Part shown: piece after piece, positions 9,839 to 20,504 of the stretch | Layout: each line of letters starts with the position of its first letter | Position numbering within the stretch: position 1 is the first letter of the stretch | Assembly (NCBI GenBank): GCA_965246935.1 | Contig: CBDFGC010000025.1 | Location: 226,364-290,363, forward strand | Direction of reading: 5' to 3' | DNA from: JAZKFT01 sp965246935 | Lineage (GTDB): Bacteria; Bacteroidota; Bacteroidia; Chitinophagales; Chitinophagaceae | Length of the DNA: 64,000 bases | Translations under genes and position numbers: made by a program | The notes under the pieces: generated by a model | The model's database searches: none | What the model was told of the DNA's origin: nothing | Seen by the model: only the letters and a program-made list of their open reading frames with translations

Positions 9839-10364
9839 TTTATTTGAGCTTCCTAAGGGTTTCCGTGGACGTTCTGGGTGGTATGTGCAAATGTGGTGGC
9901 TTGTTGAAGCTCTTCTTTTTCATACATCTCCACAATTTATGTATGGATGGCGACGCTTTTTAATGCGTTCCTTTGGTGCCAAGATTGGTAAGAAGGTAAT
10001 TATCAGGTCATCTGTTCAGACGCAGTTTCCATGGAAAGTTTCTATAGGTGATTACAGTTGGATAGGTGATGATGTTGTGCTTTATAGTTTGGGGCAAATC
10101 GAAATTGGCAGGAATGTGGTTGTGTCTCAAAAAAGTTATATATGTGCTGGTACTCATGATTATAGGCAGACCAATTTTCCAATATTAAATCCATCTGTAA
10201 TTATTGAAGACGAATGTTGGTTGGCCACTGATGTTTACGTTGCACCGGGAATAGTGATTGGGAAAGGAACAGTTGTAGGCGCCCGTTCTTCTGTATTTAA
10301 ATCGCTTCCTCCTGGAAAAGTCTGTATTGGTACTCCCGCTGTTAGTGTAAAAGAACGTGTATAA
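9819..10364 (+). CDS. WcaF-like colanic-acid-type acetyltransferase
   Basis: A 181-residue left-handed beta-helix acetyltransferase. The N-terminal segment GFRGRSGWYVQMWWLVEAL and the FMYGWRRFLMRSFGAKIGKK stretch match the WcaF branch of the family. Hexapeptide repeats run through YSWIGDDVVLYSLGQIEIG and CWLATDVYVAPGIVIGKG, ending SSVFKSLPPGKVCIGTPA. GTHDY marks the probable catalytic histidine. It overlaps the upstream glycosyltransferase by 20 bases. Predicted role: O-acetylation of a sugar in the exopolysaccharide. Confidence 0.88.
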   Translation: MEFQRLDLFELPKGFRGRSGWYVQMWWLVEALLFHTSPQFMYGWRRFLMRSFGAKIGKKVIIRSSVQTQFPWKVSIGDYSWIGDDVVLYSLGQIEIGRNVVVSQKSYICAGTHDYRQTNFPILNPSVIIEDECWLATDVYVAPGIVIGKGTVVGARSSVFKSLPPGKVCIGTPAVSVKERV

Positions 10365-10582
10365 TAAAAGTAAAGCTATTAAAATAGTAAAATAATAATA
10401 TAATATTTTTTATTTCTGTTTCTGAACAAAGTTAGACTTTTTTTATTTGTAAAGTATTATGTTATATTATATGTTAATGATAAGTTGTTTTAGTTAGATA
10501 TTTGTTTTCGATGTATGGTTTAGAATAAAATGCCGTTCTTTGCATTGGAACGCTTTATATCCAATTATTCTAAAATCATCCA

Positions 10583-13500
10583 ATGAAAAACCACTTTTTT
10601 CTTACACTATTCCTATGTCTGGCCCTCAACTCTTTTTCACAAAATTCACCGTCGGTAAGTGACATATTTGCCGGTTATAAATCCAGACTCATTCAAAACG
10701 GAGGTTCTATCAGTAATGGCGATTCGATTGCTATTTACAGTTTTATTGTCGCTTCAAAAAACCATCAATACTGGGATAAATTAATTGATGTTGGCCCCTT
10801 GGCCGGCAACAATATTAATTCGGCAATGGTCAAACTAAAATTCTATAATACCTCTTTTCCTCTGATTGGAAACGCTGGGTTTCAATCTGCAGATTATGTG
10901 CCTGATCAGGGCTTGCAACTTAATCCTTTGAAGTCGCTATATTCAAATGCAAATTTGAGTACCATGAGTCTCCAGGGACTTTATGGTTTATCTATGTGGT
11001 TAGATAATGGAGGTACGTCGTGTATGGGTTCGCCAAATAATAATACCCCTTTTTCGATGATCTTCGCACGGTCAAATCGAGTGGAGACATATATTGGAAT
11101 GCCGCCAAATTATGTAGGGATGGTAAATGACATCAATACTGCACCAACAGCTTTCTATCATGTCATAAAGCAGTCGTTGAATTCTACAAAAGTATTCGTT
11201 AATAATAAACAGGTAGGCAACACCAACAATATTCTCACTACCACCCAGTTGCGGGATGCCAATGTAGAGGTTTTTAGGGATGCAGGTACCACTGGTAAAG
11301 GTATGTTCTACTGCATTGATAATGGCAGGCTGACGGATGAAGAAGTGAGTTTTTTTTACGAAGATGTACGGCAACTCATGTTCGGGCTGGGGCGTAAATT
11401 AGCCCCCCCCGTTATCTCTGCTGATGGCTTATACAACAATACTCAGCAGGTTTCCATTACATCAGCCCCTACCAGTTCTAACCTCTCCGGCGCAATTATT
11501 TACTATACCACCGATGGTAGTACACCCACCATCGCAAGCCTTGTGTACACTGCTCCCTTCACCGTTTCGGTAACTACACGCATTCAGGCTATAGCTGTCA
11601 AAAATGGCAAAGTATCTGACTTGGTAAGCTCCTGGGTAGCAATTGTACCGGCGGGGTTTAATACGACTAAATACTACACGGCACATGTAATGGTTAATCT
11701 GTTGTCTTTTACTAACAATATGGTAGAGTGGGTTTCTACTATGAAAGCCTCTGGCTATAACCTGATCTGGGCACACCTGGACGATTATTCAGGTAGTTAT
11801 ATACCTACCCTCAAGAGGCTGATGGATGCAGCAGATTCAGTAGGCGGCATCAAGGTAATGCCAGGAGCATCGTGGTGGGTAGACCCCAATCGGGTAAGCC
11901 AGATGTATCAGGATACCTGGAACCATCCGGCTTTGTTTAAAATAGGAGGAAAAAAAATTTACACAAGCTGGGATTACAAACCTGATAACCAGTCTGTTTT
12001 GGACAACCTCCTTACGCAGAACAATATGCCCAGGGATCAATATTACTTATGGCCTTCTTCCCGCTATCCTTTTTCCTACGATAATGGAAATACATTTGTG
12101 GGTGAGCATCTTTCTCCCGCCGGTTTTCTTGATTGGTATGGTATCTCTTCTGCCGGACAAGTAACAGACATTGATCACCTATACCAAACGCGTCCGCAGT
12201 TAGATGGGCTGATCAACTTTGCAGTAGACCAGGGCAACAAGCAAAACACTATCCGTACAAACCGTTTGATAGCCCAATCTTCTATTCAACGTGGGAAGTT
12301 TTCCATGGGAGGGGTGAGTGCTTTTTATGCTTCTGTCTCTTATACGGATTTCGGCTTTAAGGGAGCAGCGGAAGTATGGGATAGTATCATAGCACTGCCC
12401 TTTACTGGCCGGCCTACCGCCATGAGCGACATCACGGCAAATGACTATGCCGAACTTTCTTACATGGCACCAACGGTTATACCTCCGACCAATGGCTTAT
12501 CCTACATCCCACCCTTTAGCAGCGGGTTTACCATAGGCGACAATATACGCTACCCGCTGACCGACCACAGCGGCATTCAGAAGTTCCTTCGCCCGTGGGT
12601 AGATGCATTTCTGAACAACCAGGCAGCACCCGTATTTACAGAAGACCGGATGTTTGCCTGGTACTGGCTGCATCCCAAAGATCAGGCACCAACTACGACT
12701 GTACCGGCCCTGTTCAGCGGTTATCCTCAGCTAAGCCAGCAGTGGTGGAACAGTACCTTATATGCAACCGGTAATATTAATATAGGTGGTACGGACCAAG
12801 TACAAGGGATGAAAACATATATAGGAGCCGGGATGGAAAAGATACGTCTGGCAGCACACCTGACAGCTCCTGCCAGATTGAAAATAAACGATAGCATAAG
12901 TGAGATAATGCCAGCCGGAGCAGCCTTTTACGAAATAGAGATGGGCAGTTTCCGTGGCACCCCTACCTTTAGCATCATACGTAGTGGAGCGGAAGTGAAA
13001 AAGGGTACGGGGCTGCAGCCTATTACCAACAATGTGTTTCCAGGCGGATGGAATTTTCTGGCAACGGAAATTACGGGCACTGTAACAAATACGGGTGTAG
13101 GAGCAAAATATTATCGTTCTAAATCCACTGGTAACTGGAATAGCCTAAGTACCTGGCAGTCGTCGGTAGACAGTATCGGATGGAGTGATGCAACTGCAAT
13201 ACCATCCAGCAGTGTGAGCACCATTACGATTCAAAATGGGCATACAATTAACATTATTGATACGCTTACCGTTGATCAACTGGTAATAAAAAGCGGCGGT
13301 GTTTTGAATGTACTACCAAATGCTTCAATAATCGTTAACGATGGAGCAGGGAATGATATAGCGATAGAAACTGCAGGTAAAATGATCATTCAATCAAATG
13401 CTTCCGGAACCGGGCGAATCGGAAACTCGTCCGGTAATATAGCAGGTAACGTAACGGTTGAGCGATATATAAGCGCCGCAAACAATAAGTCATATAGGTT

Positions 13501-15208
13501 ATTAGCGCCTTCTGTAAATACAGCAAATGGCATAAAACCCTTTATAAGGGATAACTGGCAGGAAGGACAGAACAATACAGGCAGTGTTAATAATAATGCT
13601 GTTGCTAATTATGGTATACACATCACCGGGTCTGTTACGGGTGCAAACGGGTTTGATGCAACCGCGACTGCTTCACCATCATTGCTTGTTAACAATGGAA
13701 CCGGAACTTCATCCTGGGTTGCCATTCCAAATACCAATGCAACCAACCTTGATGCAAAAAAAGGATATCTGGTTTTTATACGTGGTGACCGCAGCACCGA
13801 TTTAGCTGGGAATCTTACCTCATCCAACACTACGCTCCGGGCTACCGGTAGCATAGTAGCAGGAACGCAGAACTTTACGAATCAAGCGGGTAATGGACAG
13901 ACCTCCCTCGTAACGAACCCTTACGCCTGCCCTATAAACTGGAGCCTGATTTACAATGATCTTTCCTTAGCTAATCGCTCAAACTTTGAAGATTTCTATA
14001 ACTATTGGGATCCCAATGTCGGAACCGCAGGAGGTTATGTAACGGTTAATGTAAACGGTACAAGAAGTGCTGTAACCAATGCAACGGTAGAAATTCAATC
14101 GGGCCAGGCCTTTTTCATTAAAGCCAAGGCAGGAGTCGTTTTACCAACCTTTACCATCAAAGAAAGTCACAAATCAACCAACAATAGCCGGGATGTATTC
14201 CGTACAACAGGATTGAAACAACAATTTTTTGCCACACTTTATTTCTCCGCTGATGACGGAAGAAGAATAATGGCAGATGCCGTAAATGCAATTTTCGATA
14301 CTAGTTTTTCAGCCAAAATTGACAGAAATGATGCTGAGGAGATGGCAAACGAAGATGAAAATATTGCTATCAACCGTGCTGGCAAAATGTTTAGTATTGA
14401 AGCAAGACCGCTCGTTAACACAACTGATACCCTGCCATTAGCGATCCAAAGGCTAAAAATCCGGAATTATGAGTGGCAGTTTGATCCTGCAGATTTTACC
14501 CCTCCGAATCTTCAGGCATACCTTGAAGATAGCTATTTGAATCTTCGCAGTCCGATCAATCTTACAAATGTTACCGTTATACCGTTTTCGGTGAGTGCCA
14601 ACCCAGCCTCGGCTGCACAGAATCGGTTTCGTATTGTCTTCGCTCCTTCCGTTGTTCAGCCTGTAATAATTCATTCTTTAAAAGCTCACCAAAAAGGTAG
14701 CGGAATAGAGGTGGATTGGGTAACTGAATACGACAGCAATGTTGACCGGTACGAAATTGAAAAATCTGATAACAACCGGCAGTTTACAAAAGCAGGGATC
14801 GTACTTGCCTATGCAAACAAGCTTTTAACGAATACCTATACATGGTTAGATAATATTCCAAATGAGGGATATAATTATTACCGGATTAAGGAAGTGGATA
14901 AAACCGGAGGAGTACAGTATAGCGAAGTCGTAAATGTTAAAACCAGTGATAAAAAGGAAAGTTTTGAAGTTTACCCGAATCCTTTAACCGGAGACCATTT
15001 AACCGTACGGTTAAATAATATTGTCAGTGGCAAGTACACGGTTAATTTATTGAATGCTAATGGGCAAAGGATGTTCAGTAAAATAATCAACCATGAAGGT
15101 GGTTCTGCCAGTGAAACAATTACTTGCAATAGTGGTTTTCCTGCCGGTTATTACAACGTGCAGATTACCGGAAATGGTAAATCTTTTATAAAGCGTGTAG
15201 TGAAATAG
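10583..15208 (+). CDS. secreted GH71-like glycan hydrolase with T9SS type A sorting domain
   Basis: A 1541-residue exported protein. Residues 1-20 are a signal peptide ending FSQ. Residues about 28-268 form a concanavalin/LamG-like module (QNGGSIS, HQYWDKLIDVGPLAGN). Residues about 272-357 match the chitobiase C-terminal type domain (IIYYTTDGSTPT). Residues about 360-835 resemble family GH71 alpha-1,3-glucanases: AHVMVNLL, HPALFKIGGKKIYTSWD, FSMGGVSAFYAS, and ANDYAELSYMAP at the place of the family's WNDYGESHYIGP. From about 843 comes a parallel-beta stretch (GNWNSLSTWQS) and from about 1465 a type A sorting domain (YPNPLTGD). It would act on the cell surface or outside. The GH71 call is by remote motif match; catalytic acids are not assigned. 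The acetyltransferase upstream and a decayed paralogue downstream place it in the glycan locus. Confidence 0.78.
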   Translation: MKNHFFLTLFLCLALNSFSQNSPSVSDIFAGYKSRLIQNGGSISNGDSIAIYSFIVASKNHQYWDKLIDVGPLAGNNINSAMVKLKFYNTSFPLIGNAGFQSADYVPDQGLQLNPLKSLYSNANLSTMSLQGLYGLSMWLDNGGTSCMGSPNNNTPFSMIFARSNRVETYIGMPPNYVGMVNDINTAPTAFYHVIKQSLNSTKVFVNNKQVGNTNNILTTTQLRDANVEVFRDAGTTGKGMFYCIDNGRLTDEEVSFFYEDVRQLMFGLGRKLAPPVISADGLYNNTQQVSITSAPTSSNLSGAIIYYTTDGSTPTIASLVYTAPFTVSVTTRIQAIAVKNGKVSDLVSSWVAIVPAGFNTTKYYTAHVMVNLLSFTNNMVEWVSTMKASGYNLIWAHLDDYSGSYIPTLKRLMDAADSVGGIKVMPGASWWVDPNRVSQMYQDTWNHPALFKIGGKKIYTSWDYKPDNQSVLDNLLTQNNMPRDQYYLWPSSRYPFSYDNGNTFVGEHLSPAGFLDWYGISSAGQVTDIDHLYQTRPQLDGLINFAVDQGNKQNTIRTNRLIAQSSIQRGKFSMGGVSAFYASVSYTDFGFKGAAEVWDSIIALPFTGRPTAMSDITANDYAELSYMAPTVIPPTNGLSYIPPFSSGFTIGDNIRYPLTDHSGIQKFLRPWVDAFLNNQAAPVFTEDRMFAWYWLHPKDQAPTTTVPALFSGYPQLSQQWWNSTLYATGNINIGGTDQVQGMKTYIGAGMEKIRLAAHLTAPARLKINDSISEIMPAGAAFYEIEMGSFRGTPTFSIIRSGAEVKKGTGLQPITNNVFPGGWNFLATEITGTVTNTGVGAKYYRSKSTGNWNSLSTWQSSVDSIGWSDATAIPSSSVSTITIQNGHTINIIDTLTVDQLVIKSGGVLNVLPNASIIVNDGAGNDIAIETAGKMIIQSNASGTGRIGNSSGNIAGNVTVERYISAANNKSYRLLAPSVNTANGIKPFIRDNWQEGQNNTGSVNNNAVANYGIHITGSVTGANGFDATATASPSLLVNNGTGTSSWVAIPNTNATNLDAKKGYLVFIRGDRSTDLAGNLTSSNTTLRATGSIVAGTQNFTNQAGNGQTSLVTNPYACPINWSLIYNDLSLANRSNFEDFYNYWDPNVGTAGGYVTVNVNGTRSAVTNATVEIQSGQAFFIKAKAGVVLPTFTIKESHKSTNNSRDVFRTTGLKQQFFATLYFSADDGRRIMADAVNAIFDTSFSAKIDRNDAEEMANEDENIAINRAGKMFSIEARPLVNTTDTLPLAIQRLKIRNYEWQFDPADFTPPNLQAYLEDSYLNLRSPINLTNVTVIPFSVSANPASAAQNRFRIVFAPSVVQPVIIHSLKAHQKGSGIEVDWVTEYDSNVDRYEIEKSDNNRQFTKAGIVLAYANKLLTNTYTWLDNIPNEGYNYYRIKEVDKTGGVQYSEVVNVKTSDKKESFEVYPNPLTGDHLTVRLNNIVSGKYTVNLLNANGQRMFSKIINHEGGSASETITCNSGFPAGYYNVQITGNGKSFIKRVVK

Positions 15209-15668
15209 ATCAAAGCTGATTGAAGTGCTTAAACAAAAATTATTGAATTAGCACGAATCATTATTGGGTGAAGAAGGTAAGAATGCAGCCACTATAACAG
15301 GCCTCATTCTTATCTTCTTCACTTTTGTTATTATTAAAACCAGTATTGCCGATAAACCTGATTTTTATTTCTAACCACAATCCTTAATAGACCTGTATTT
15401 GACGAGGTTTGGATTTCATTCTGTTTTCAGGTATGGCAATGTTTCGAAACTTTAAAATAAATTTTAATGCGAGTGAAACGTTATTAGTCTTACCGCCAGC
15501 TTTTTACAGGATTCTCATATAAAATTTTATAAATACGAAATTTATTTGCAGGTAAACGATGTTTTTTATATCAAACTTCAGCTTTTGGAATAGATTTTGC
15601 TTTTATAGGGGCCAACGAAGCGATCGCTAACCATTTAAACTAAATCATTTAAACATAATTATTAATTA
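15209..15668 (+). other. intergenic spacer between the two GH71-like paralogues
   Basis: This 460-base spacer has no convincing gene. Its first third holds a strong hairpin (listed separately) that would end transcription of the intact hydrolase. The rest is AT-rich and presumably holds the promoter of the second copy, but no promoter motif was clear enough to call. Confidence 0.6.
15268..15330 (+). terminator. hairpin terminator after the intact GH71-like gene
   Basis: An 18-base arm at 15268-15285 (gtgaagaaggtaagaatg) pairs with 15305-15322 with a single mismatch, enclosing a 19-base loop, and is followed directly by a short T-rich tract. It lies 60 bases after the stop codon, as expected for an intrinsic terminator. 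Confidence 0.7.
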
Positions 15669-18600
15669 ATGAAGTTTCGGTCGCTGTTGTTTGTATTTTT
15701 ATTAACCTCATTTAGTTCTTATTCTCAAATTTCTCAGGATGTTAATGCTATCATATCAGATTATAGCATAAGAATTATACAAAACGGAGGTTCAATCAGC
15801 GATACAGATTTATCCGCTGTTTCCAGTTTCGTAACGGCTGCAAAAAACCACCAGTATTGGGATAAACTCGTTGATATGAGCCCTCTGGCAGGCAATAACA
15901 TCAATGCAGCATTAGTTAAACTAAAATTTCCGGCTAACGGGTCATCAATTGTTGAAAACAGCGGATTTTTACCGTCGGACTACGTTTTTAACAGGGGCTT
16001 TCAGCTACATCCGTCAAAATCACTTAATACTAAGACAAATCTAAACACCTTAAATCTTCAGGGTCTTTACGGTTTTTCTATATGGTTAATGGATGGCGGT
16101 ACTGGCTGGATGGGATCGGCAAACAATGGCGTACCTTTTTCAATGCTGCAAGTAGACGCTACGCATGTTACTAGCTTTGTTGGTACCCCGCCGGCTTATT
16201 CTATTGTTCAAGGAAATATACCACCATTTCCAGGGGCATTTTATCATTTTATAAAACAAAGCCTGAGTGTTGTAAAAAATTACGTAGATAATAATGAGGT
16301 AGGCGTAGTTAATACGGTATCACCTACAACCCAACTCCGGAATGCAGAGGTTCAGGTTTTTAAAGAGTCCGGTAATATAGGAAAGGGGCAGTTTTATTGT
16401 ATTGATGATGGAACAATGACTGATAGTGAAGTAAAGCAGTTTTACACGGATGTAAAACAGCTGATAGATAAACTAGGAAGAAAACCGGATACATCAATAT
16501 TAGATTACAGTACAAGAATCAGCCAGAACGGAGGAGGAATTAGCAGTAATGACCTGTCAGCTATCAGCAACTTTGTTTCTGCTGCAAAAGATCATCAATA
16601 CTGGGATAAATTGATTGATGTGGCCCCTCTGGCCGGAAATGATTTGAACGCAGCATTGGTTAAATTAAAATACCCTGCTAACGGGTCATCAATAATTACA
16701 AATTCCGGTTATCAGCCTGCTGACTATGCACCAGATGAGGGACTGCAACTGAGCCCTTCGAAATCACTTAACACTAATGCAAACTTAAGTGCCTTAAATC
16801 TTCAGGGACTTTACGGTTTATCTATGCTGCTATCTAACGGAGGCTCTGCCTGGATGGGCTCACCAAACAGTGTTACTCCTTATTCCTTGTTGGTTGCAAC
16901 ACCGGTTAGAGTAGAAGCATATATCGGCGCTTCCGGTGGATTTGGTGGCATTACGCCATCTATAGATGCTTTTTATCATGTCATAAAACAGTCATTGAAT
17001 TCTACGAAAGTGTTTGTTAATAGCAACCAGGCGGGTACTACCAACAATGTTATCACCTCTACCCAACTTCGAAATGCAAATGTGGAAGTTTTTAGAGATG
17101 CAGGTACCACTGGTAATGGTATGTTTTACTGTATTGACAATGGTACGCTTACGGATGCGGAAGTAAGCTTTTTCTATGAAGATGTAAAACAGCTCATGTT
17201 CGGACTGGGACGTAAATTAGCACCTCCGGTTATTTCTGCCAGCGGATCATATAATAATACTCAGCAGGTTACCATTATGCCTGCCTCTACCGGCTCTGCG
17301 CTGGCAGGCGCCACTATCTATTATACAACCGATGGTAGTACCCCTACTACTGCCAGCCCCGTGTATACTGCTCCACTCACCATTTCGGCAACCACACATA
17401 TTCAGGCCATGGCTGTAAAAAATGGAGAAATATCCACTCCCGCTAGCTCCTGGGTGGCTATTGTACCCAGTGGGTTTAATACGACTAAATATTACACGGC
17501 ACATGTGATGATAAACCTGCTAACCTTTACCAGCAACATGGGACAATGGCTAAGCACGATGAAAGCTTCCGGTTATAACCTGATCTGGGCACATCTGGAC
17601 GATTATACCGGTAGTTATGTTACTACGCTTCAAAGCCTAATGGCGGCAGCTGATTCTGTAGGAGGCATTCAGGTAATGCCAGGTGCATCTTGGTGGGTGA
17701 ACCCCTTTCTGGTTGCACAGATGTATCAGGACACATGGAATCACCCGTCACTATTTTAAAATTGGGAGTAAAAGAATTTATACAGGATGGGATTACAAAC
17801 CTGATTACCAGTCATATATTGACAATCTCCTTACGCAGAACAATATGCCCAGGGATCAATATTACTTATGGCCTTCTTCCCGCTATCCTTTTTCCTACGA
17901 TAATGGAAATACATTTGTGGGTGAGCATCTTTCTCCTTATGGATATCTGGATTGGTATGGTAATTCTTCCGCTGGCCAAAATATAGACATCGCTCATTTG
18001 TATCAAACGCGTCAACATTTGGATGGGCTGATCAACTTTGCTGTGGACCAGGGCAACAAACAAAATACCATTCTTACAAACAGACTAATCACAGAAACGT
18101 CTATTCAACAGGGTAAGTTTTCCATGGGAGGGGTGAGTGCTTTTTATGCTTCTGCCTCTTATACTGACTTCGGTTTTAGGGGAGCAGCAGAAGTATGGGA
18201 TAGTCTTATAGCACTGCCTGTTGCCGGCCGGCCTACCGCCATGAGCGACATCACGGCCAATGACTATGCCGAACTTTCTTATATGTCACCGATGGTTGTA
18301 CCTCCAACCAATGGTTTATCTTATATACCACCCTTTAGCAGTGGTTTCCACGCTGGGCGATAATTTACGCTATCCGCTGACTGATCATAGCGGCATTCAG
18401 ATGTTCCTTCGTCCGTGGGTAGATGCATTTCTGAACAATCAGCCAACCCCGGTATTTACCAAAGACAGGATGTTTGCCTGGTACTGGCTACACCCTAAAG
18501 ATCAGGCGCCGGCTACAACCATGCCGGCACTGTTCAGTGGTTACCCGCAACTAAGCCAGCAGTGGTGGAATAGTACCGTATATGCAACCGGTAATATAAC

Positions 18601-19525
18601 TGTTGGTAATACGAACCAGATACAAGGGATGAAAACATATATAGGAGCCGGGATGGAAAAGATACGTTTGGCAGCACACCTTACAGCGCCGGCCCGCCTG
18701 AAAATAAATGACAGCGTCAGCGAAATAATGCCAGCGGGAGCAGCCTTTTACGAAATAGAGATGGGCAGTTTCCGTGGCACCCCTACTTTTAGCATCATAC
18801 GTAGTGGAGTGGAAGTGAAAAAGGGTACGGGGCTGCAGCCTATTACCAACAATGTGTTTCCAGGTGGATGGAATTTTCTGGCAACGGAAATTATAGGTGC
18901 ACAATCCTCCTGGCATTTCCGTTCGAGAACCAGCGGTAGCTGGGACAGCATTAATACCTGGCAATCATCGGCCGATAGTATTGGATGGGGTAACGCGACT
19001 GCAATACCATCTAACCTTGTTAATGGGATTACTATCCAAAATGGCCATACAGTAGTAATTACAGATTCAGCTATTGTTGACCAGCTTTACATACAGGACG
19101 GCGCAGCTTTATACGTGGCACCTCACGCATGGTTAAGGGTTACTGATGGCCCCGGCGATGATATTATAATAGCACCCGGCGGCAAGTTGGTTATCCAATC
19201 CGATTCGACAGGAATGGGCCGTATTAACAGTCCGGATGGCATTTTATCCGGCAATGTTTCAGTAGCACAATATGAAAGTTTAACAAATAGCAAGCCCTAT
19301 CAGCTAGTAACCGGATCTGCAAAAACAGACATAAATAGTTATAAACCGGTACTATATAATTGGCAGGATTACCAGCCTGACACTTGTTGTGTTCAAAAAA
19401 AAAACTTTATCAGTATAATAAATGGTGCTAACACACCATTGTTCTTCCAATTATGCTATCGGCCTGCTATCTCTATTTATGATTTGGCTATGAATATTAT
19501 GCTTGTAAAAGATCATAATCATTAG
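15669..19525 (+). pseudogene. frameshifted paralogue of the GH71-like secreted hydrolase
   Basis: This is a tandem paralogue of the gene at 10583, read in three frames: 15669-17759, then to 18363, then to 19525. Comparison with the intact copy places an extra T in the run at 17754-17757 and an extra C at 18348-18349. The product starts with a signal peptide (ending YSQ). It then has two copies of the concanavalin-like module (about residues 28-270 and 277-519) where the intact gene has one, then the chitobiase-C-like and GH71-like regions and the start of the beta-rich region. It ends after a run of nine A (from 19396) with no type IX sorting domain. If the insertions are real, only a 696-residue secreted binding fragment could be made; assembly error cannot be excluded for the two indels, but it would not restore the missing sorting domain. 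Confidence 0.8.
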
Positions 19526-19610
19526 TAAGTACAGGTTTTTAGATTTAGCACTTAAAATAGGCGGCTTTGTAATAAATATTTTTACGCGTTTTCAAAAAGG
19601 AAAATTTTAT

Positions 19611-19827
19611 GGTTCTTCGGTAAACTTAGTGGAATTGCCTTCATTGTTCAATTAATCTTTGTAGAAAAATCAGTCAAATTCTCCAACCTTATTACCTTAT
19701 TTTTCTTTCATATCTCAATAAGGTAATAAGGCTACAACATTTATAGTCAAAACCGTTTCCACTAAGGTTTAACAGCCATTTGTAGCGTACTATCTTTTCT
19801 GAATTCCACTAACTATGCCGAAGAACC
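19611..19827. mobile_element. MITE-like non-autonomous element (possibly ISL3-derived)
   Basis: The 217-base element begins ggttcttcgg and ends in its reverse complement. The outer 27 bases of each end are imperfect inverted repeats (first 10 bases perfect, then agtggaatt also shared). It is flanked by near-identical 8-base sequences, aattttat at 19603-19610 and aattttaa at 19828-19835, as expected for a target-site duplication. It encodes no protein. Ends starting GG and 8-base duplications fit the ISL3 family, but that assignment is inference; no full-length partner lies in the window. Confidence 0.65.
19687..19731. repeat. perfect 15-bp inverted repeat inside the MITE
   Basis: Arms ccttattaccttatt (19687-19701) and its exact reverse complement (19717-19731) surround a 15-base loop. 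The arms lie near the middle of the 217-base element, so the whole element can fold as nested hairpins. It may also act as a bidirectional transcription terminator, but no GC-rich stem or clear T-run supports that. Confidence 0.75.
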
Positions 19828-20504
19828 AATTTTAATTACGCTTATTTTGTTAGGTGACAACATAGCTTTCAATATCAATTATACATTGAGTAACAAGCAT
19901 TTGCAAAAACTCAAACTACCAGTTTCACGGGAAAGAGGTTATACCATTGCATTTCCTAAACTAAAAAGAAAATTCCGCTTGCATCAGCATGAGAAAAACT
20001 TGGCCAGACAGTCTCCAGGAGCCATATGCTGAGTACAACAAATGGATAGATGTCCTATTCTCTTTACTTTTCTAATACCTACGAATTACAAAACGTTTTG
20101 GGCAAATCGCTTCTGCACTTTCAGAATTTTAATTGTAAAATTGTACAGATTGCATTATAAATGAGCCGCCACCCTGTGTCAGATATACAAGACAGGAAAA
20201 TACGATTTATTTTCATCCAGGACTCATCTGCCTACGTATGTTGCTTGTTGACAACCAAATAGCTATCAGACTAAGCTTTAACCAGCGGTGAGAACCATTT
20301 GCCAACTATAACAGGCAATTGGGCAGAATTACGGCAAAGTGAAAATGCTACCGGACCATAGATTGCATGTAATACAGGAAAAATTGATTTAGCTTTACTG
20401 AATATTATATTGGTATTCCTGCTTTGGTAACTAAAAATTGCTAAACCAGTTTAATATATACCGGACACCTGCCAAAACAATTTAAGAATATATTATCAGT
20501 AATA

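Larger units (their letters stand above)
19526..20504. other. gene-poor stretch with a miniature inverted-repeat element
   Basis: About 980 bases without a supported gene. It contains a 217-base inverted-repeat element (19611-19827). The remainder, 19828-20504, has only short open frames with no recognisable family. It looks like decayed coding or mobile DNA, but I could not identify an ancestor. Confidence 0.6.

Noticed and set aside
19687..19731. Rho-independent terminator of the second hydrolase gene
   Set aside because: The stem is AT-rich without a clear following T-run and lies symmetrically in the inverted-repeat element; better explained as part of that element.
19847..20032. 61-codon open frame after the MITE
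   Set aside because: Very short, non-ATG start, no recognised family, no ribosome-binding-like site; it lies in decayed sequence.
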